Source of the DNA: Anaerolineae bacterium | GTDB taxonomy: Bacteria > Chloroflexota > Anaerolineae > B4-G1 > DUEL01 | NCBI GenBank assembly: GCA_016926575.1 | Contig: JAFGOJ010000051.1 | Location: 1 to 12,477 of the forward strand | Reading direction: 5' to 3' | Length of the DNA stretch: 12,477 nucleotides | Shown: positions 1-8,198 of the stretch, in pieces | Layout of the letters: each line of letters starts with the position of its first letter | How positions within the stretch are numbered: position 1 is the stretch's first letter | Program-made: the position numbers and the translations under genes | Notes under the pieces: model-generated | Told to the model about the DNA's origin: nothing | Seen by the model: only the letters and a program-made list of their open reading frames with translations | Databases searched by the model: none

Positions 1-55
1 ATACCTGCCCGGCGGGTAAGAAACCCGCCCTACAGGTGTATTTTCGCCTTCGCCA
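1..55. repeat. Interspersed palindromic repeat, copy 1 (cut by window edge)
   Basis: These 55 bases are identical to 12231-12285 and in the same orientation. Identity runs to the first base of the window, so the copy probably continues to the left. It contains an inverted repeat, GGCGGGT at 11-17 pairing with ACCCGCC at 23-29. It ends 66 bases before the start of the BTAD regulator gene. The copy at the other end of the window shows a further hairpin that would lie upstream here. It looks like a dispersed intergenic repeat of the genome; it encodes nothing. Confidence 0.85.
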
Positions 56-62
56 CCTGCTG

Positions 63-92
63 TTGCGACATTTCACCCCACGAATCTATGTA
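63..92 (+). promoter_or_regulatory. Weak candidate promoter for the BTAD regulator
   Basis: TTGCGA at 63-68 is followed after 18 bases by TATGTA at 87-92. The match to sigma70 boxes is only partial (4 of 6 and 3 of 6). It is the best-placed candidate between the repeat and the GTG start at 122. The likely ribosome binding site is AAGGG at 106-110, 11 bases before the start codon, which is rather far. Confidence 0.25.
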
Positions 93-121
93 GACCCCAA
101 AAAACAAGGGATTGGTCATAA

Positions 122-3100
122 GTGGCACACTTAGATATCTCGTTACTGGGGCAGTTCGAGGTTGCGCTGGATGGCCAAGCTGTAACGTGCTTTAGGACGG
201 ATAAAACGCGCGCGCTGTTGGCTTATCTGGCCGTCGAATCGGGGCGCGCGCACCGCCGTGCGTTCCTGGCCGGGCAGCTGTGGCCCGACGTCCCAGAGGT
301 AACGGCGCGCCACAATCTGAGCCAGTCTTTGCTGCTGTTGCGCCGGGCGTTGGGCGAAGAGGCTGTGCCGTTCCCTTTTTTGTTGGTCACCACGCAGACG
401 TTGCGCTTCAATCCGCATAGCGACTACACGTTGGACGTGGCCGAGTTCGAAGCTGGTGTGACGTCCGTATCCAAACGAGCCTGTGCCAGTCACCCGCCCG
501 AGCTGTTCAGCCTGGAGGATGCACAAACGCTGGCCCTGGCGCTGGAGTGGTATCGCGGTGAGTTCCTCAGCACGCCCCTGCGAGTCGACAGCCAGGCCTT
601 CGAAGAATGGCAACTCCTCAAGCAGACGCAGTACCACATTCTGGCAGTCGACACGCTGGACTGCCTGGCGCAGTACCACGAACTGCACGGCGGGTTCGCA
701 CAAGTCGTCGATTACGCCCGGCGTCAGATTGCGCTGGAGCCGCTGCGCGAGCAGGCGCACCGGCAGTTGATGCGCGCGCTGGCGCTGGACGGCCGCGGCC
801 CAGAAGCGTTGGCGCATTACGCCGCGTGTCAGGCCCTTCTCGCCCAGGAGTTGGGCATCGAACCGGCCCCGGAAACGACGGCTCTGTACGAAAAGATTCG
901 CACTATGCAGCAGACAAGCTCGCTACCTCCCCCAACCCGGCCGCGCGAGAGGTCTGTGGGCGGGGCGTTGACGCTGTTGCCCACCTTCGTGGGACGTACG
1001 CAGGAATTGGCGCGCCTGGACAAGGCGCTGGCGTCGGCATTGGCAGGCCAGGGGCAAGTGATGTTCGTCACCGGTGACGCCGGCAGCGGCAAGACCACGC
1101 TATTGAGCGCCTTCGCCCGGCGCGCGCTGACTGCACACGGCGACGTGCTGGTCGTCAACGGCAACGGCAACGTCTACACAGGGCTGGGTGAACCATATTG
1201 GCCTTTCATCCAAATGTTGAGACAATTGCGCGCTGGCGCGGCCAACGGGGCAGTGCTCCACCACCTGCAAGACCAGCGCCTCGCCGCAGCCCGGCCGGAC
1301 ATTCAGGACGTCATCGCCAGGCACAGCCCAGACCTGAACCGGATTTTCTCCGACGAAGGGCTACAGGAAGGCGAACCGGGTCTGGTACAGGCTGGCTTGT
1401 TCGCCCAGATTGCACGCGGGCTACAGGCTTTGGCGTTCAGCTACTCGCTGGTGATGTTGTTCGACGACCTGCAGTGGGCCGACCGGGACTCGCTCAATCT
1501 GCTCTTTCATCTGGGACGCCAGCTCGCCGGACAGCGCATTCTGATCGTGGGCGCATTTCGCCCCGATGTGCTCGAACAAGGGTATTCCTCGCTGGTCTAT
1601 TTGCACGAACAGGACGCGGGCCAGCGTCACCCGCTGGCTGCTGTGGTCAACGAACTGCAGCGCCTGATGGGAGACATCCGCATCGACTTGGCGCGGGTAG
1701 AGGGGCGGGCATTCGTCGACGCGCTGTTGGACAGCGAGCCCAATCATCTGGGTGCCGAGTTTCGGGAAACCTTCTACCAGCACACCGGCGGGCACGCCCT
1801 GTTCGCCACCGAACTGCTGCGGGGCATGCAGGAGCGCGGCGACCTGCTGCGCGACGCACAGGGATACTGGGTCGAAGGCGAGCAGGTGGTCTGGCAGGCG
1901 TTCCCGGCACGGGTAGAAGCGGTCATCGCCGAACGCATTGGCCAACTGCTCCCCGAATGGCAGTCCATGTTAGCCGTCGCCAGCGTCGAAGGGGGCGAGT
2001 TCACCGTGCAGGTGATAGCACGCGTGCTTGGGTTGCCCGAGGCAGAGGTCGGCCGCTGGCTGAGCGGCGCGTTGGCGCGCTACCATCACCTCGTCGCGCC
2101 GGTGGGGGTGCAGCAAATAAAAGAGCAGTCGCTGTCGCGCTACCGCTTCCGCCACCTCCTGTTCCAGAAATATCTCTATCGCCAGCTGGACGCGGTGGAG
2201 CGAGCGCAGTTACACCAGGCCGTGGGCGGCGCGCTAGAGACGGTATACGGCGCGCGTGCCGCCGACGTCAGCCTTTCCCTGGCGCGTCATTTTGAATTGG
2301 GTGGGGAGATGGCTAAGGCCATCGCCTATCTGCTGCAGGCCGGCCGGCGGGCTGCGTATCTGATGGCCACGGAGGAAGCGCTGCGGCTGCTGACGCACGG
2401 GCTGGCGCTGCTTGGCCGGCTGGAGCTATCGTCTGAGCGAGAACAGCTCGAAGTGGAATTGCAACTTGCCCTGGGAAACGCGCTGCTGCCCAGGGGATGG
2501 ATCGTGCCGGAACGGGCACAGGCTTTCGAGCGCGCCTACGAGCTCAGCCGCCGCGCCGGGACGACGACACAGTTAGCACATAGCCTGTTGCAGTTGGCCG
2601 ACGTCAACCTGGCGCGTGGTCAACTCGACCAGGTGATGGCTATCGGTGAGCAATTGCTCGATCTGTCCCAATCGACCGGGGACCTACAGGTCGCCGTCCT
2701 GGCACATTATACGCTGGGAGGAGGATTTTTCTTTCTGGGACGTCTGCTGCCGGCGCGCGACCACCTGAGGCAAGCCGATGCTTTAAGCTTTTCCCAAGTA
2801 GCTGCGAAGATCATGTTGCCAGAGGCCGGCATCGACGTACGCAGCCGGGTCTGGTTGACCCAAGTCTTGTGGGCGTTAGGTTATGCGGATCAGGCCATCG
2901 CGTGCAGCCAACAGGCGGTAGCCCGCGCGCGCGATCTGGATCATACCTTCTCGTGGGGGTTCGCTCTGGCCATTGGCGAGTTGATCGTGCACCAGCTACG
3001 GGGTGAACCGAAGGCGATGCGCGGGGTGTTGCAGCAACTGGTATCTCTGGGCAGTGATGCCGGCCTGGGCCTCTTTAGGTTGTGGGCCATGCTCTTCCAG

Positions 3101-3610
3101 GGATGGCTGGCGGCGGTCGAGGATCACGATCCGGCCGGCTTGCCCCAGATCCAGCGGGCGCTCGATCAGTGGGAGTCGGCCGGCGCACAGGGTGGGCGTT
3201 TTTATCACTACGTGCTGCTGGCCGAGGCGCACCTGGCCCTGGGCCAGGTCGAGGCTGCACATACGATACTGGAGCATACACTGGTGCAGGTCCGCTCAAG
3301 CAGCCTGCGTTTCTTCGAGGCGGAACTGGAGCGGCTTTATGGCGAGGCCTTGTGCGCGCTTGGCCGCCCGGCCGAGGCGGAGGGCTGCTTCCTGCGTGCC
3401 ATCGCGGTGGCACGGGAACAGGAGGCCAGGGCGTGGGAGCTACGGTCGCTGCTGAGCCTGTGCCGCCTGCGGCAGGCGGCGGGAGAGCCGGCCGCGTTCG
3501 AGGCGGCGCGCCGCCAGTTAGCCGAGCTGCTGGCCTGGTTTACCGAAGGGTTGGACACGCCTGACCTGCAAGCGGCGGCTCTGGTCGCGGGAACCGCAGC
3601 GCTCCATTAG
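122..3610 (+). CDS. SARP/AfsR-like regulator: winged helix, BTAD, AAA ATPase, TPR-rich C-terminus
   Basis: A 1162-residue signal-transduction ATPase and probable transcription regulator. Residues 1-100 resemble the OmpR-type winged helix of SARP regulators, opening with the typical LxxSLLGQFEV strand. Residues about 105-260 are the bacterial transcriptional activation (BTAD) domain, with the characteristic ending LGIEPAPETTALYEKI. A STAND/AAA_16 NTPase follows: TFVGRTQEL at 288-296, Walker A GDAGSGKT at 318-325, Walker B LVMLFDDLQWAD at 443-454. From about 710 to the end the protein is helical and alanine/leucine-rich, consistent with degenerate TPR repeats. There is no C-terminal LuxR helix-turn-helix, so DNA binding would rest on the N-terminus. 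In the family, ATP and ligand binding to the sensor repeats is thought to control activity. The GTG start is chosen because it begins the domain exactly. The gene stands alone on this strand and converges on the lipid operon; its targets and ligand are unknown. Confidence 0.9.
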   Translation: MAHLDISLLGQFEVALDGQAVTCFRTDKTRALLAYLAVESGRAHRRAFLAGQLWPDVPEVTARHNLSQSLLLLRRALGEEAVPFPFLLVTTQTLRFNPHSDYTLDVAEFEAGVTSVSKRACASHPPELFSLEDAQTLALALEWYRGEFLSTPLRVDSQAFEEWQLLKQTQYHILAVDTLDCLAQYHELHGGFAQVVDYARRQIALEPLREQAHRQLMRALALDGRGPEALAHYAACQALLAQELGIEPAPETTALYEKIRTMQQTSSLPPPTRPRERSVGGALTLLPTFVGRTQELARLDKALASALAGQGQVMFVTGDAGSGKTTLLSAFARRALTAHGDVLVVNGNGNVYTGLGEPYWPFIQMLRQLRAGAANGAVLHHLQDQRLAAARPDIQDVIARHSPDLNRIFSDEGLQEGEPGLVQAGLFAQIARGLQALAFSYSLVMLFDDLQWADRDSLNLLFHLGRQLAGQRILIVGAFRPDVLEQGYSSLVYLHEQDAGQRHPLAAVVNELQRLMGDIRIDLARVEGRAFVDALLDSEPNHLGAEFRETFYQHTGGHALFATELLRGMQERGDLLRDAQGYWVEGEQVVWQAFPARVEAVIAERIGQLLPEWQSMLAVASVEGGEFTVQVIARVLGLPEAEVGRWLSGALARYHHLVAPVGVQQIKEQSLSRYRFRHLLFQKYLYRQLDAVERAQLHQAVGGALETVYGARAADVSLSLARHFELGGEMAKAIAYLLQAGRRAAYLMATEEALRLLTHGLALLGRLELSSEREQLEVELQLALGNALLPRGWIVPERAQAFERAYELSRRAGTTTQLAHSLLQLADVNLARGQLDQVMAIGEQLLDLSQSTGDLQVAVLAHYTLGGGFFFLGRLLPARDHLRQADALSFSQVAAKIMLPEAGIDVRSRVWLTQVLWALGYADQAIACSQQAVARARDLDHTFSWGFALAIGELIVHQLRGEPKAMRGVLQQLVSLGSDAGLGLFRLWAMLFQGWLAAVEDHDPAGLPQIQRALDQWESAGAQGGRFYHYVLLAEAHLALGQVEAAHTILEHTLVQVRSSSLRFFEAELERLYGEALCALGRPAEAEGCFLRAIAVAREQEARAWELRSLLSLCRLRQAAGEPAAFEAARRQLAELLAWFTEGLDTPDLQAAALVAGTAALH

Positions 3611-4398
3611 CAGTGCGCGAAGAGCTCCGGGTGGTTGCTCGTCACCCCATCGACCTGCAGTGCTCGAAGCTGGCGTACCCGGTCGAGATCGTCGACCGTC
3701 CACACGAACACCTTTCCCTCCGCTTGCCGGACCGCTTTCACCGCCGCTCTCGACACGACCTTGTGGTACAGCATCACCGCGTTTGCGTCGGCCCCGCGCA
3801 TCATCGCCGCGATCCGGTAGGGGAGCAGAAGCCGCATCGCAGCAACGACGGCCGACACGGCCGGCTGAAGATACGGCTTGCTCGACGCGTTTCCGCGGTC
3901 CTCCGGATAAGACAGGCCGGTCACAGCCGCTGGGTCGAGTTGCCTGACGCGCCGTAGGCTGGAGGGGTACAGCGAACTGTAGATGACGTCGCCGGCCATG
4001 CCCTTTGCGTGCACCTGGTCGAGCACCGCATCTTCGTACCCGGTCGCCTTCAGGTCGATGTTGACCAGGGCGCGTCCCTTGAGGCAGTCGAGCGCCTCTT
4101 CCAGCGTGGGCACGGAGCTATCGGGCGCAGCGTCGAGGCGGCGCAGGTCTGCCAGCGTGCTCGCGCTGGCCAGTGTGTGGGGCTGTCCGAAGGCCCACAG
4201 GCTGTCGTCGTGCAGCAGCACCAGCGCGTCCAGGCAGGGGCGCACGTCGAATTCCACCATGTCCACCCCCATGTGCAACGCCAACGTCAGGGAGCGCAGG
4301 GTGTTCGCCGGCGCGTGCCCGGCAGCGCCGCCGTGGCCAATCCGCAAGAAAGGGCGGTTCCATGCGTTATTTGCGTGTTCGATCATGTTGGATTCCAC
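3607..4398 (-). CDS. Glycerophosphodiester phosphodiesterase family protein
   Basis: A 263-residue GDPD TIM-barrel enzyme, expected to hydrolyse glycerophosphodiesters to glycerol-3-phosphate and an alcohol. Visible motifs are GHGGAAGHAPANT at 21-33 (catalytic His22), EFD at 49-51 (metal ligands), LLHDD at 61-65 (second catalytic His63), NIDLK at 113-117 (usually NIEIK) and VWTVDD at 232-237. The Arg usually following the first His (HRG) is Gly23, and the usual PENT is PANT, so phosphate binding may differ. No signal peptide is seen, so it is probably cytoplasmic. It lies 21 bases after the patatin gene and is probably the last gene of the operon. It would act on the deacylated product of that enzyme. 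The start is GTG at 4398 (GAGG 6 bases upstream); ATG at 4386, with AAGGTGG 8 bases upstream, is equally possible. Its stop overlaps the stop of the convergent regulator gene. Confidence 0.88.
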   Translation of the reverse strand: MESNMIEHANNAWNRPFLRIGHGGAAGHAPANTLRSLTLALHMGVDMVEFDVRPCLDALVLLHDDSLWAFGQPHTLASASTLADLRRLDAAPDSSVPTLEEALDCLKGRALVNIDLKATGYEDAVLDQVHAKGMAGDVIYSSLYPSSLRRVRQLDPAAVTGLSYPEDRGNASSKPYLQPAVSAVVAAMRLLLPYRIAAMMRGADANAVMLYHKVVSRAAVKAVRQAEGKVFVWTVDDLDRVRQLRALQVDGVTSNHPELFAHC

Positions 4399-4419
4399 CT
4401 TCGACCTCGTGTGTGCCTC

Positions 4420-6675
4420 TCAACCCTTCTGGTGCAGGGGTAGCCAGTCCGCCATCTGGTCGCAAGTGGCGCGGTAGCCAAGTTCGATGATCTCGGCGCT
4501 GTACTCGAAGTCCAGCATGCCATACTCCCGCGTGGGGAGCCTCAGGATCACGTCGGCCGCGTCTTTGGTGAACTGCTGGCGGTAGAGGCCGTTCGTGTCC
4601 ATGATCTGTGAGAAGACGCCGGCGATGTTGGGCGGGCCTTTCTGGCGCTGCGCGGGCACGATCTGGTAGCGCAAGGCTTCCCATGCGGAGACGCTGGGGC
4701 CGAAGTCGTATGGCCGCGCTTTGGCAGAGATGGGGCTACAATCGATGCCCAGCACCGTGCCGGAGCCGACGCGCTGGCGCATCACGTCGACCGGCACATT
4801 GTTGAGAAAGCCGCCATCGACCAGCAGATCACCATCGTACAGGATGGGCGTGAAGATGGGGGCGGCGGCCATGCTGGCCCGCACGGCCTGCCACAGCGGC
4901 CCGCGAGTATGCACCATCTGCTCGCCTCTGGAGAGATTGGACGAGATACAGAAGTAGGGCATCCAGAGGTCCTCGACGTTCAATTCTCCGCTCAGTTGGC
5001 GAATCAGCTCGGTGATCTTGCGCGTGGCGTAGAGGGAGACGATTGGCAGGGTGCGGTCGAGGAGTGTCTGGCGCGAACCGATCCGCAGTCCCAGCTCTTT
5101 GAGCTGGACGTCATCCATCCCCATAGCGAAGCCGGCGGCGATCAATGCGCCCATACTCGTGCCGCCGATGTCGTCTACCGTCACACCCGCTTCGCGCAGG
5201 GCGCGCAGCACGCCGATGTGACCGAAGCCGCGCGCTCCACCGCCGCCCAGCACCAGCCCGAAGGCGTGACCGGTCAGCCGCCGGGCCAGGCGCTTGACGT
5301 CGTCGGAGTTGCCGGCGCGCACGTGGTGGTGGGCGCGCAGGCAGCGTGGGGCGAGCCACTGGGCGATGCCCGCTGCAGACGTGGCGGCTGGGCCGTGCAA
5401 CACCACCAGGTCCACGTGGCTGGGGCTTTCGCCGGCGCGCCCGCACAGCGCGGGCGTACCGGCGGCCAGCAGCGCTGTCTCGTGCGGGGCCGGCAGCGGC
5501 GACGCCCCGGCGCGGGCGACGAGCACGATCCGGTCCGCCTGCCGGACGCAGCGCTGGCTCCACTCGGAGGTGTCTGGGGCCGCTTCGTACACCACGTAGC
5601 GGTTGCCGGATTCGACGTCGCTCAGCCACGATACGATTTGTGCGTCGCGCGGGTCGCCGGGTGCCGCTTGAGCAGCGCCCGGCTCGATGGCCTCGTCGAG
5701 CGTGCCCGCGGTGAGGTAGGCCGTCGGGCCGATCTGGCGCAGCGCCGCGGCGAGCTGGCGTCCGAACTCGGGCAGGGGCACGCCCGCATCGCACGGGAGC
5801 AGCACGTAGGTGAGGAACGTGTTCACGGCCGGGCCAGGGCTGGCGTACTGTTGGTGCAACCGGCGGGCGATCAGGGCATTGATCTGCACCATCACTTGGA
5901 GGTTCTTGTGTGCCAGCGCCAGCAACCCTTTCCGGCTCAGGCAGACCAATTCGCTGTCGCGTATCGCCTGCACGGTCGTCCCGCGCACGTCGCCGGTCAA
6001 GACCTCCAACTCCCCGAGCAGCTCGCCGCGTCCCATCTCGCCCGCGAATTGCTCGAAGCCAGCCTCGTCTAAGGCCGTGGCACGCAGGCGGCCGCTGATG
6101 ACGACGTACAGCGCGTCGCCGGGATCGCCCGCCTGGTACAGGGTCTCCCCGCTGGCCAGTCTCAGCCATTCGAGTTGCGCCTCGATGTCTGCCTGGGCAT
6201 TGCCCGCCGCCTCCGCCGGAGGCGCGGCGGCGTGGGGGGGGCAGGAGGCTGCATCGAGCGACGCGTCGTACAGGTGATGGTACGCTGCCTGGGTGGCCTG
6301 TTCTCCGGCGCCCAGGGCCGCCAGGACCGCGGGGCTCAGCCCGTACTTCTGCTCGATCAGCCGCAGCACCCTGGCGCGCAATTCGGGGTCTGGGGGGAGC
6401 AGGGACTTCCACTGCGAGGCGAAGCGTTCGAGGTGCTCCGGGAGCAACCTCTCGTCCGCCGCCGCCACCAATTTCAGGCTTTCGGCGAAGTGCACATCGA
6501 AGCTGCGTTCGTAACCCTCGTCGCTGGTCAGCAGGTAGGCCGTCACCACCCGTTGGGACTCGGCGCGCATGTAGAGGCAGCGCGCCTCGATGGCCGACAG
6601 CAGTTTGGCAGCCCGCCGGCTGCGATTGAGCCCGCCGGAGAGCAATTCCTCGCGCGAGAGCAGTGGATGGCTCAT
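4420..6675 (-). CDS. Patatin-like phospholipase with cyclic nucleotide-binding domain (NTE-like)
   Basis: A 751-residue protein of the bacterial neuropathy-target-esterase-like group, expected to deacylate (lyso)phospholipids. Residues 1-150 are a helical region I do not recognise. Residues about 163-280 form a cNMP-binding domain whose phosphate cassette, GELLGELEVLTGDVRGTT, keeps Glu222 and Arg231. Residues about 283-460 are the linker domain usual in this group, resembling a NTPase fold without a Walker A (DRIVLVARAG at 381-390). The patatin domain starts at about 472: oxyanion loop GGGGARG at 477-483, nucleophile elbow GTSMG at 505-509 (Ser507) and DGG at 620-622 (Asp620), so the Ser-Asp dyad is intact. 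No membrane helix is evident, unlike animal NTE. The ATG overlaps the stop of the MinD-like gene (ATGA) and has no good Shine-Dalgarno of its own, pointing to translational coupling. Whether cAMP, cGMP or another ligand is bound cannot be read from the sequence. Confidence 0.92.
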   Translation of the reverse strand: MSHPLLSREELLSGGLNRSRRAAKLLSAIEARCLYMRAESQRVVTAYLLTSDEGYERSFDVHFAESLKLVAAADERLLPEHLERFASQWKSLLPPDPELRARVLRLIEQKYGLSPAVLAALGAGEQATQAAYHHLYDASLDAASCPPHAAAPPAEAAGNAQADIEAQLEWLRLASGETLYQAGDPGDALYVVISGRLRATALDEAGFEQFAGEMGRGELLGELEVLTGDVRGTTVQAIRDSELVCLSRKGLLALAHKNLQVMVQINALIARRLHQQYASPGPAVNTFLTYVLLPCDAGVPLPEFGRQLAAALRQIGPTAYLTAGTLDEAIEPGAAQAAPGDPRDAQIVSWLSDVESGNRYVVYEAAPDTSEWSQRCVRQADRIVLVARAGASPLPAPHETALLAAGTPALCGRAGESPSHVDLVVLHGPAATSAAGIAQWLAPRCLRAHHHVRAGNSDDVKRLARRLTGHAFGLVLGGGGARGFGHIGVLRALREAGVTVDDIGGTSMGALIAAGFAMGMDDVQLKELGLRIGSRQTLLDRTLPIVSLYATRKITELIRQLSGELNVEDLWMPYFCISSNLSRGEQMVHTRGPLWQAVRASMAAAPIFTPILYDGDLLVDGGFLNNVPVDVMRQRVGSGTVLGIDCSPISAKARPYDFGPSVSAWEALRYQIVPAQRQKGPPNIAGVFSQIMDTNGLYRQQFTKDAADVILRLPTREYGMLDFEYSAEIIELGYRATCDQMADWLPLHQKG

Positions 6676-7424
6676 ACGAGAAGGCGGTCGGCGATCTGTT
6701 GGTAGAGCGCGGTCATTGGATGCGCGGGAAAGCGGAGCACGAACAGCCCTTCGCTGCCCAGCACCATCAGCTCGTCCGAATGCGGCAACATAGCAGCCAC
6801 GGGGCAGTTATAGGTTTGCTCCACCTGGGCCTGCATCGCCGCGCGGTCGAGCACGGCGGGCACTTTGTTGACGACCAGCAAGAGATTGGGCACACCCAAC
6901 TGGCGCGCCACTTCGATTGCGATGCCCGTCCCTTCGTAGTCCTGCGAGTCGGGGCGCATCATCACGATCAGGGTATGCGAAATGGCAATCGACAGCAGCG
7001 TTTCCTCGTTGATGCCCGGGTGGGTATCGATGATCAGCACGTCCAGGGCGAGCTGGTCGATCAGCTCGCGCAGGCCGCGCACGAGGTCGCCCGAGTCGTA
7101 CCCCTCGCGCAACACCCGTGCGATCTCGGTGGTATGTGCGCTCGAAGGGATCAAGAAAATACGCCCGGCGGACGCCTCCATCGGCGGCGTGACGTCGTAG
7201 GCCGCTTCGGCGATCTTGGCTCGCCCCCACAGGTAATCGTTGAGCGTTTTGGGCAGTTCGGCGCTGTGCTGGCCGAAAAGCACGTGGATGCCTGGGGATT
7301 GGATGTCGGTATCCACCACCCCCACGCGGCGGCCACCGGCCGCCAGCAGGGCCGCTACGTTGGCGACCGTGTTCGATTTGCCGGTCCCGCCACGAAAAGA
7401 GTGCACCGAGACGATGCGTGCCAT
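6672..7424 (-). CDS. MinD/ParA-like P-loop ATPase
   Basis: A 250-residue deviant-Walker-A ATPase of the SIMIBI/ParA-MinD superfamily, a class of dimerising ATP switches that position or activate partners, often at a membrane or nucleoid. The P-loop is FRGGTGKSN at 10-18. The catalytic Lys16 is present, but the superfamily's signature first lysine (KGGxGK[TS]) is Arg11. Walker A' is VVDTDIQSPG at 37-46 and Walker B is VLIIDTHPGI at 129-138. VVNKV at 184-188 is a typical base-recognition strand. No clear MinD-type C-terminal membrane helix is seen (it ends ADRLLV). The start is firm: AGGAGG at 7433-7438 lies 8 bases upstream. The gene follows the response regulator by 18 bases and overlaps the patatin start by 4. 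No parB- or minC/E-like partner is nearby, so a role in cell division or plasmid partition is unlikely. A regulatory link to the response regulator or patatin is inferred. Confidence 0.88.
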   Translation of the reverse strand: MARIVSVHSFRGGTGKSNTVANVAALLAAGGRRVGVVDTDIQSPGIHVLFGQHSAELPKTLNDYLWGRAKIAEAAYDVTPPMEASAGRIFLIPSSAHTTEIARVLREGYDSGDLVRGLRELIDQLALDVLIIDTHPGINEETLLSIAISHTLIVMMRPDSQDYEGTGIAIEVARQLGVPNLLLVVNKVPAVLDRAAMQAQVEQTYNCPVAAMLPHSDELMVLGSEGLFVLRFPAHPMTALYQQIADRLLV

Positions 7425-7432
7425 ATTACTTC

Positions 7433-7438
7433 CCTCCT
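7433..7438 (-). promoter_or_regulatory. Shine-Dalgarno of the MinD-like gene
   Basis: On the minus strand this reads AGGAGG, 8 bases before the ATG at 7424. It begins 5 bases after the end of the response regulator's stop codon. It fixes the start of the ATPase and is the strongest ribosome binding site in the operon. Confidence 0.8.
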
Positions 7439-7442
7439 GACA

Positions 7443-8150
7443 TCACGTGTCCAGAATTTTGCGCAGGTCGCCGACCCGCGACTGTAACTGCTGAAAATAG
7501 TCGGACTCGGTAATCTCGGCGACCTGGCTTGCTTTCCTTGCTTCGTCGACCTGAATGCGCAGGTCGTGTACCTGCTGTTTCAACGCCTGCTCGCGGGCCA
7601 CCACCTCTTGCGCCATGCGTTGGAAAACGCGCCCGAGCTGGCCGAGTTCGTCCGGCCTGGCCGCCACGTCGTCGAGGCTGTCTGGCGTGAAGTCGCCCGC
7701 TTCCATGGCCGCAGCGGCGGCCGTCACGCGCGCTACCTGCTGGAGGTACTCTACCTCCTGGTCGCGCAGGCGCTTTTTTTCCAGGCAGGCCCCGATCCGC
7801 GCGCGCAGCAGCAGTGGGTCGAAGGGCTTGGGCAAGAAGTCTTCGGCTCCCATGCCGATGCAGCGCACGACGTTCTCCATTTCGTCCAGGGCCGAGATGA
7901 CGATCACCGGCAGGTCGCGGCGGGCCGGGTCGTTCTTAAGGCGCGTGAGCACCTCGAAGCCGTCGATTTCGGGCATGAGGATGTCGAGCAAGACCAGGTC
8001 GTAGTCTCCTGCGTTCAGCATCTCCAGCGCCTGGCGGCCGTCCTCGGCCAGCGCCACGGTGTGTCCCTGCGTTTCGAGAGCGCGCTTCAACTGCATGCGG
8101 TTCAGCACGTAGTCGTCCACGACCAGGATGCGCCCCTTAATTTCCATCAT
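7443..8150 (-). CDS. Response regulator with HAMP-like and coiled-coil output region
   Basis: A 235-residue response regulator. Residues 6-122 are a receiver domain with the full active site: Asp12-Asp13, phospho-acceptor Asp56 in LLDILMPEIDG, Ser86 and Lys108 in LPKPF. There is no DNA-binding or enzymatic output domain. Residues about 130-187 instead look like a HAMP module (VTAAAAAMEAGDF, then DELGQLGRVFQRMAQEV) with no transmembrane helix, followed by a charged coiled coil and the tail AEITESDYFQQLQ at 211-223. Output is therefore likely by protein contact. The obvious phosphate source is the Hpt protein 48 bases upstream. The MinD-like ATPase and patatin downstream are the natural candidate targets (inference). 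Two adjacent ATG codons (8150 and 8147) are possible starts; the purine-rich GGAAAGGGAAAG directly upstream serves either. Confidence 0.9.
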   Translation of the reverse strand: MMEIKGRILVVDDYVLNRMQLKRALETQGHTVALAEDGRQALEMLNAGDYDLVLLDILMPEIDGFEVLTRLKNDPARRDLPVIVISALDEMENVVRCIGMGAEDFLPKPFDPLLLRARIGACLEKKRLRDQEVEYLQQVARVTAAAAAMEAGDFTPDSLDDVAARPDELGQLGRVFQRMAQEVVAREQALKQQVHDLRIQVDEARKASQVAEITESDYFQQLQSRVGDLRKILDT

Positions 8151-8198
8151 CTTTCCCTTTCCAAGCGTCTTGTCTGGATCGAGATTCGCGGGCGGGGG

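Noticed and set aside
7480..7500. GTAACTGC inside the response regulator gene as another MITE end
   Set aside because: Only the 8-mer matches, there is no paired end or duplication, and the reading frame is intact.
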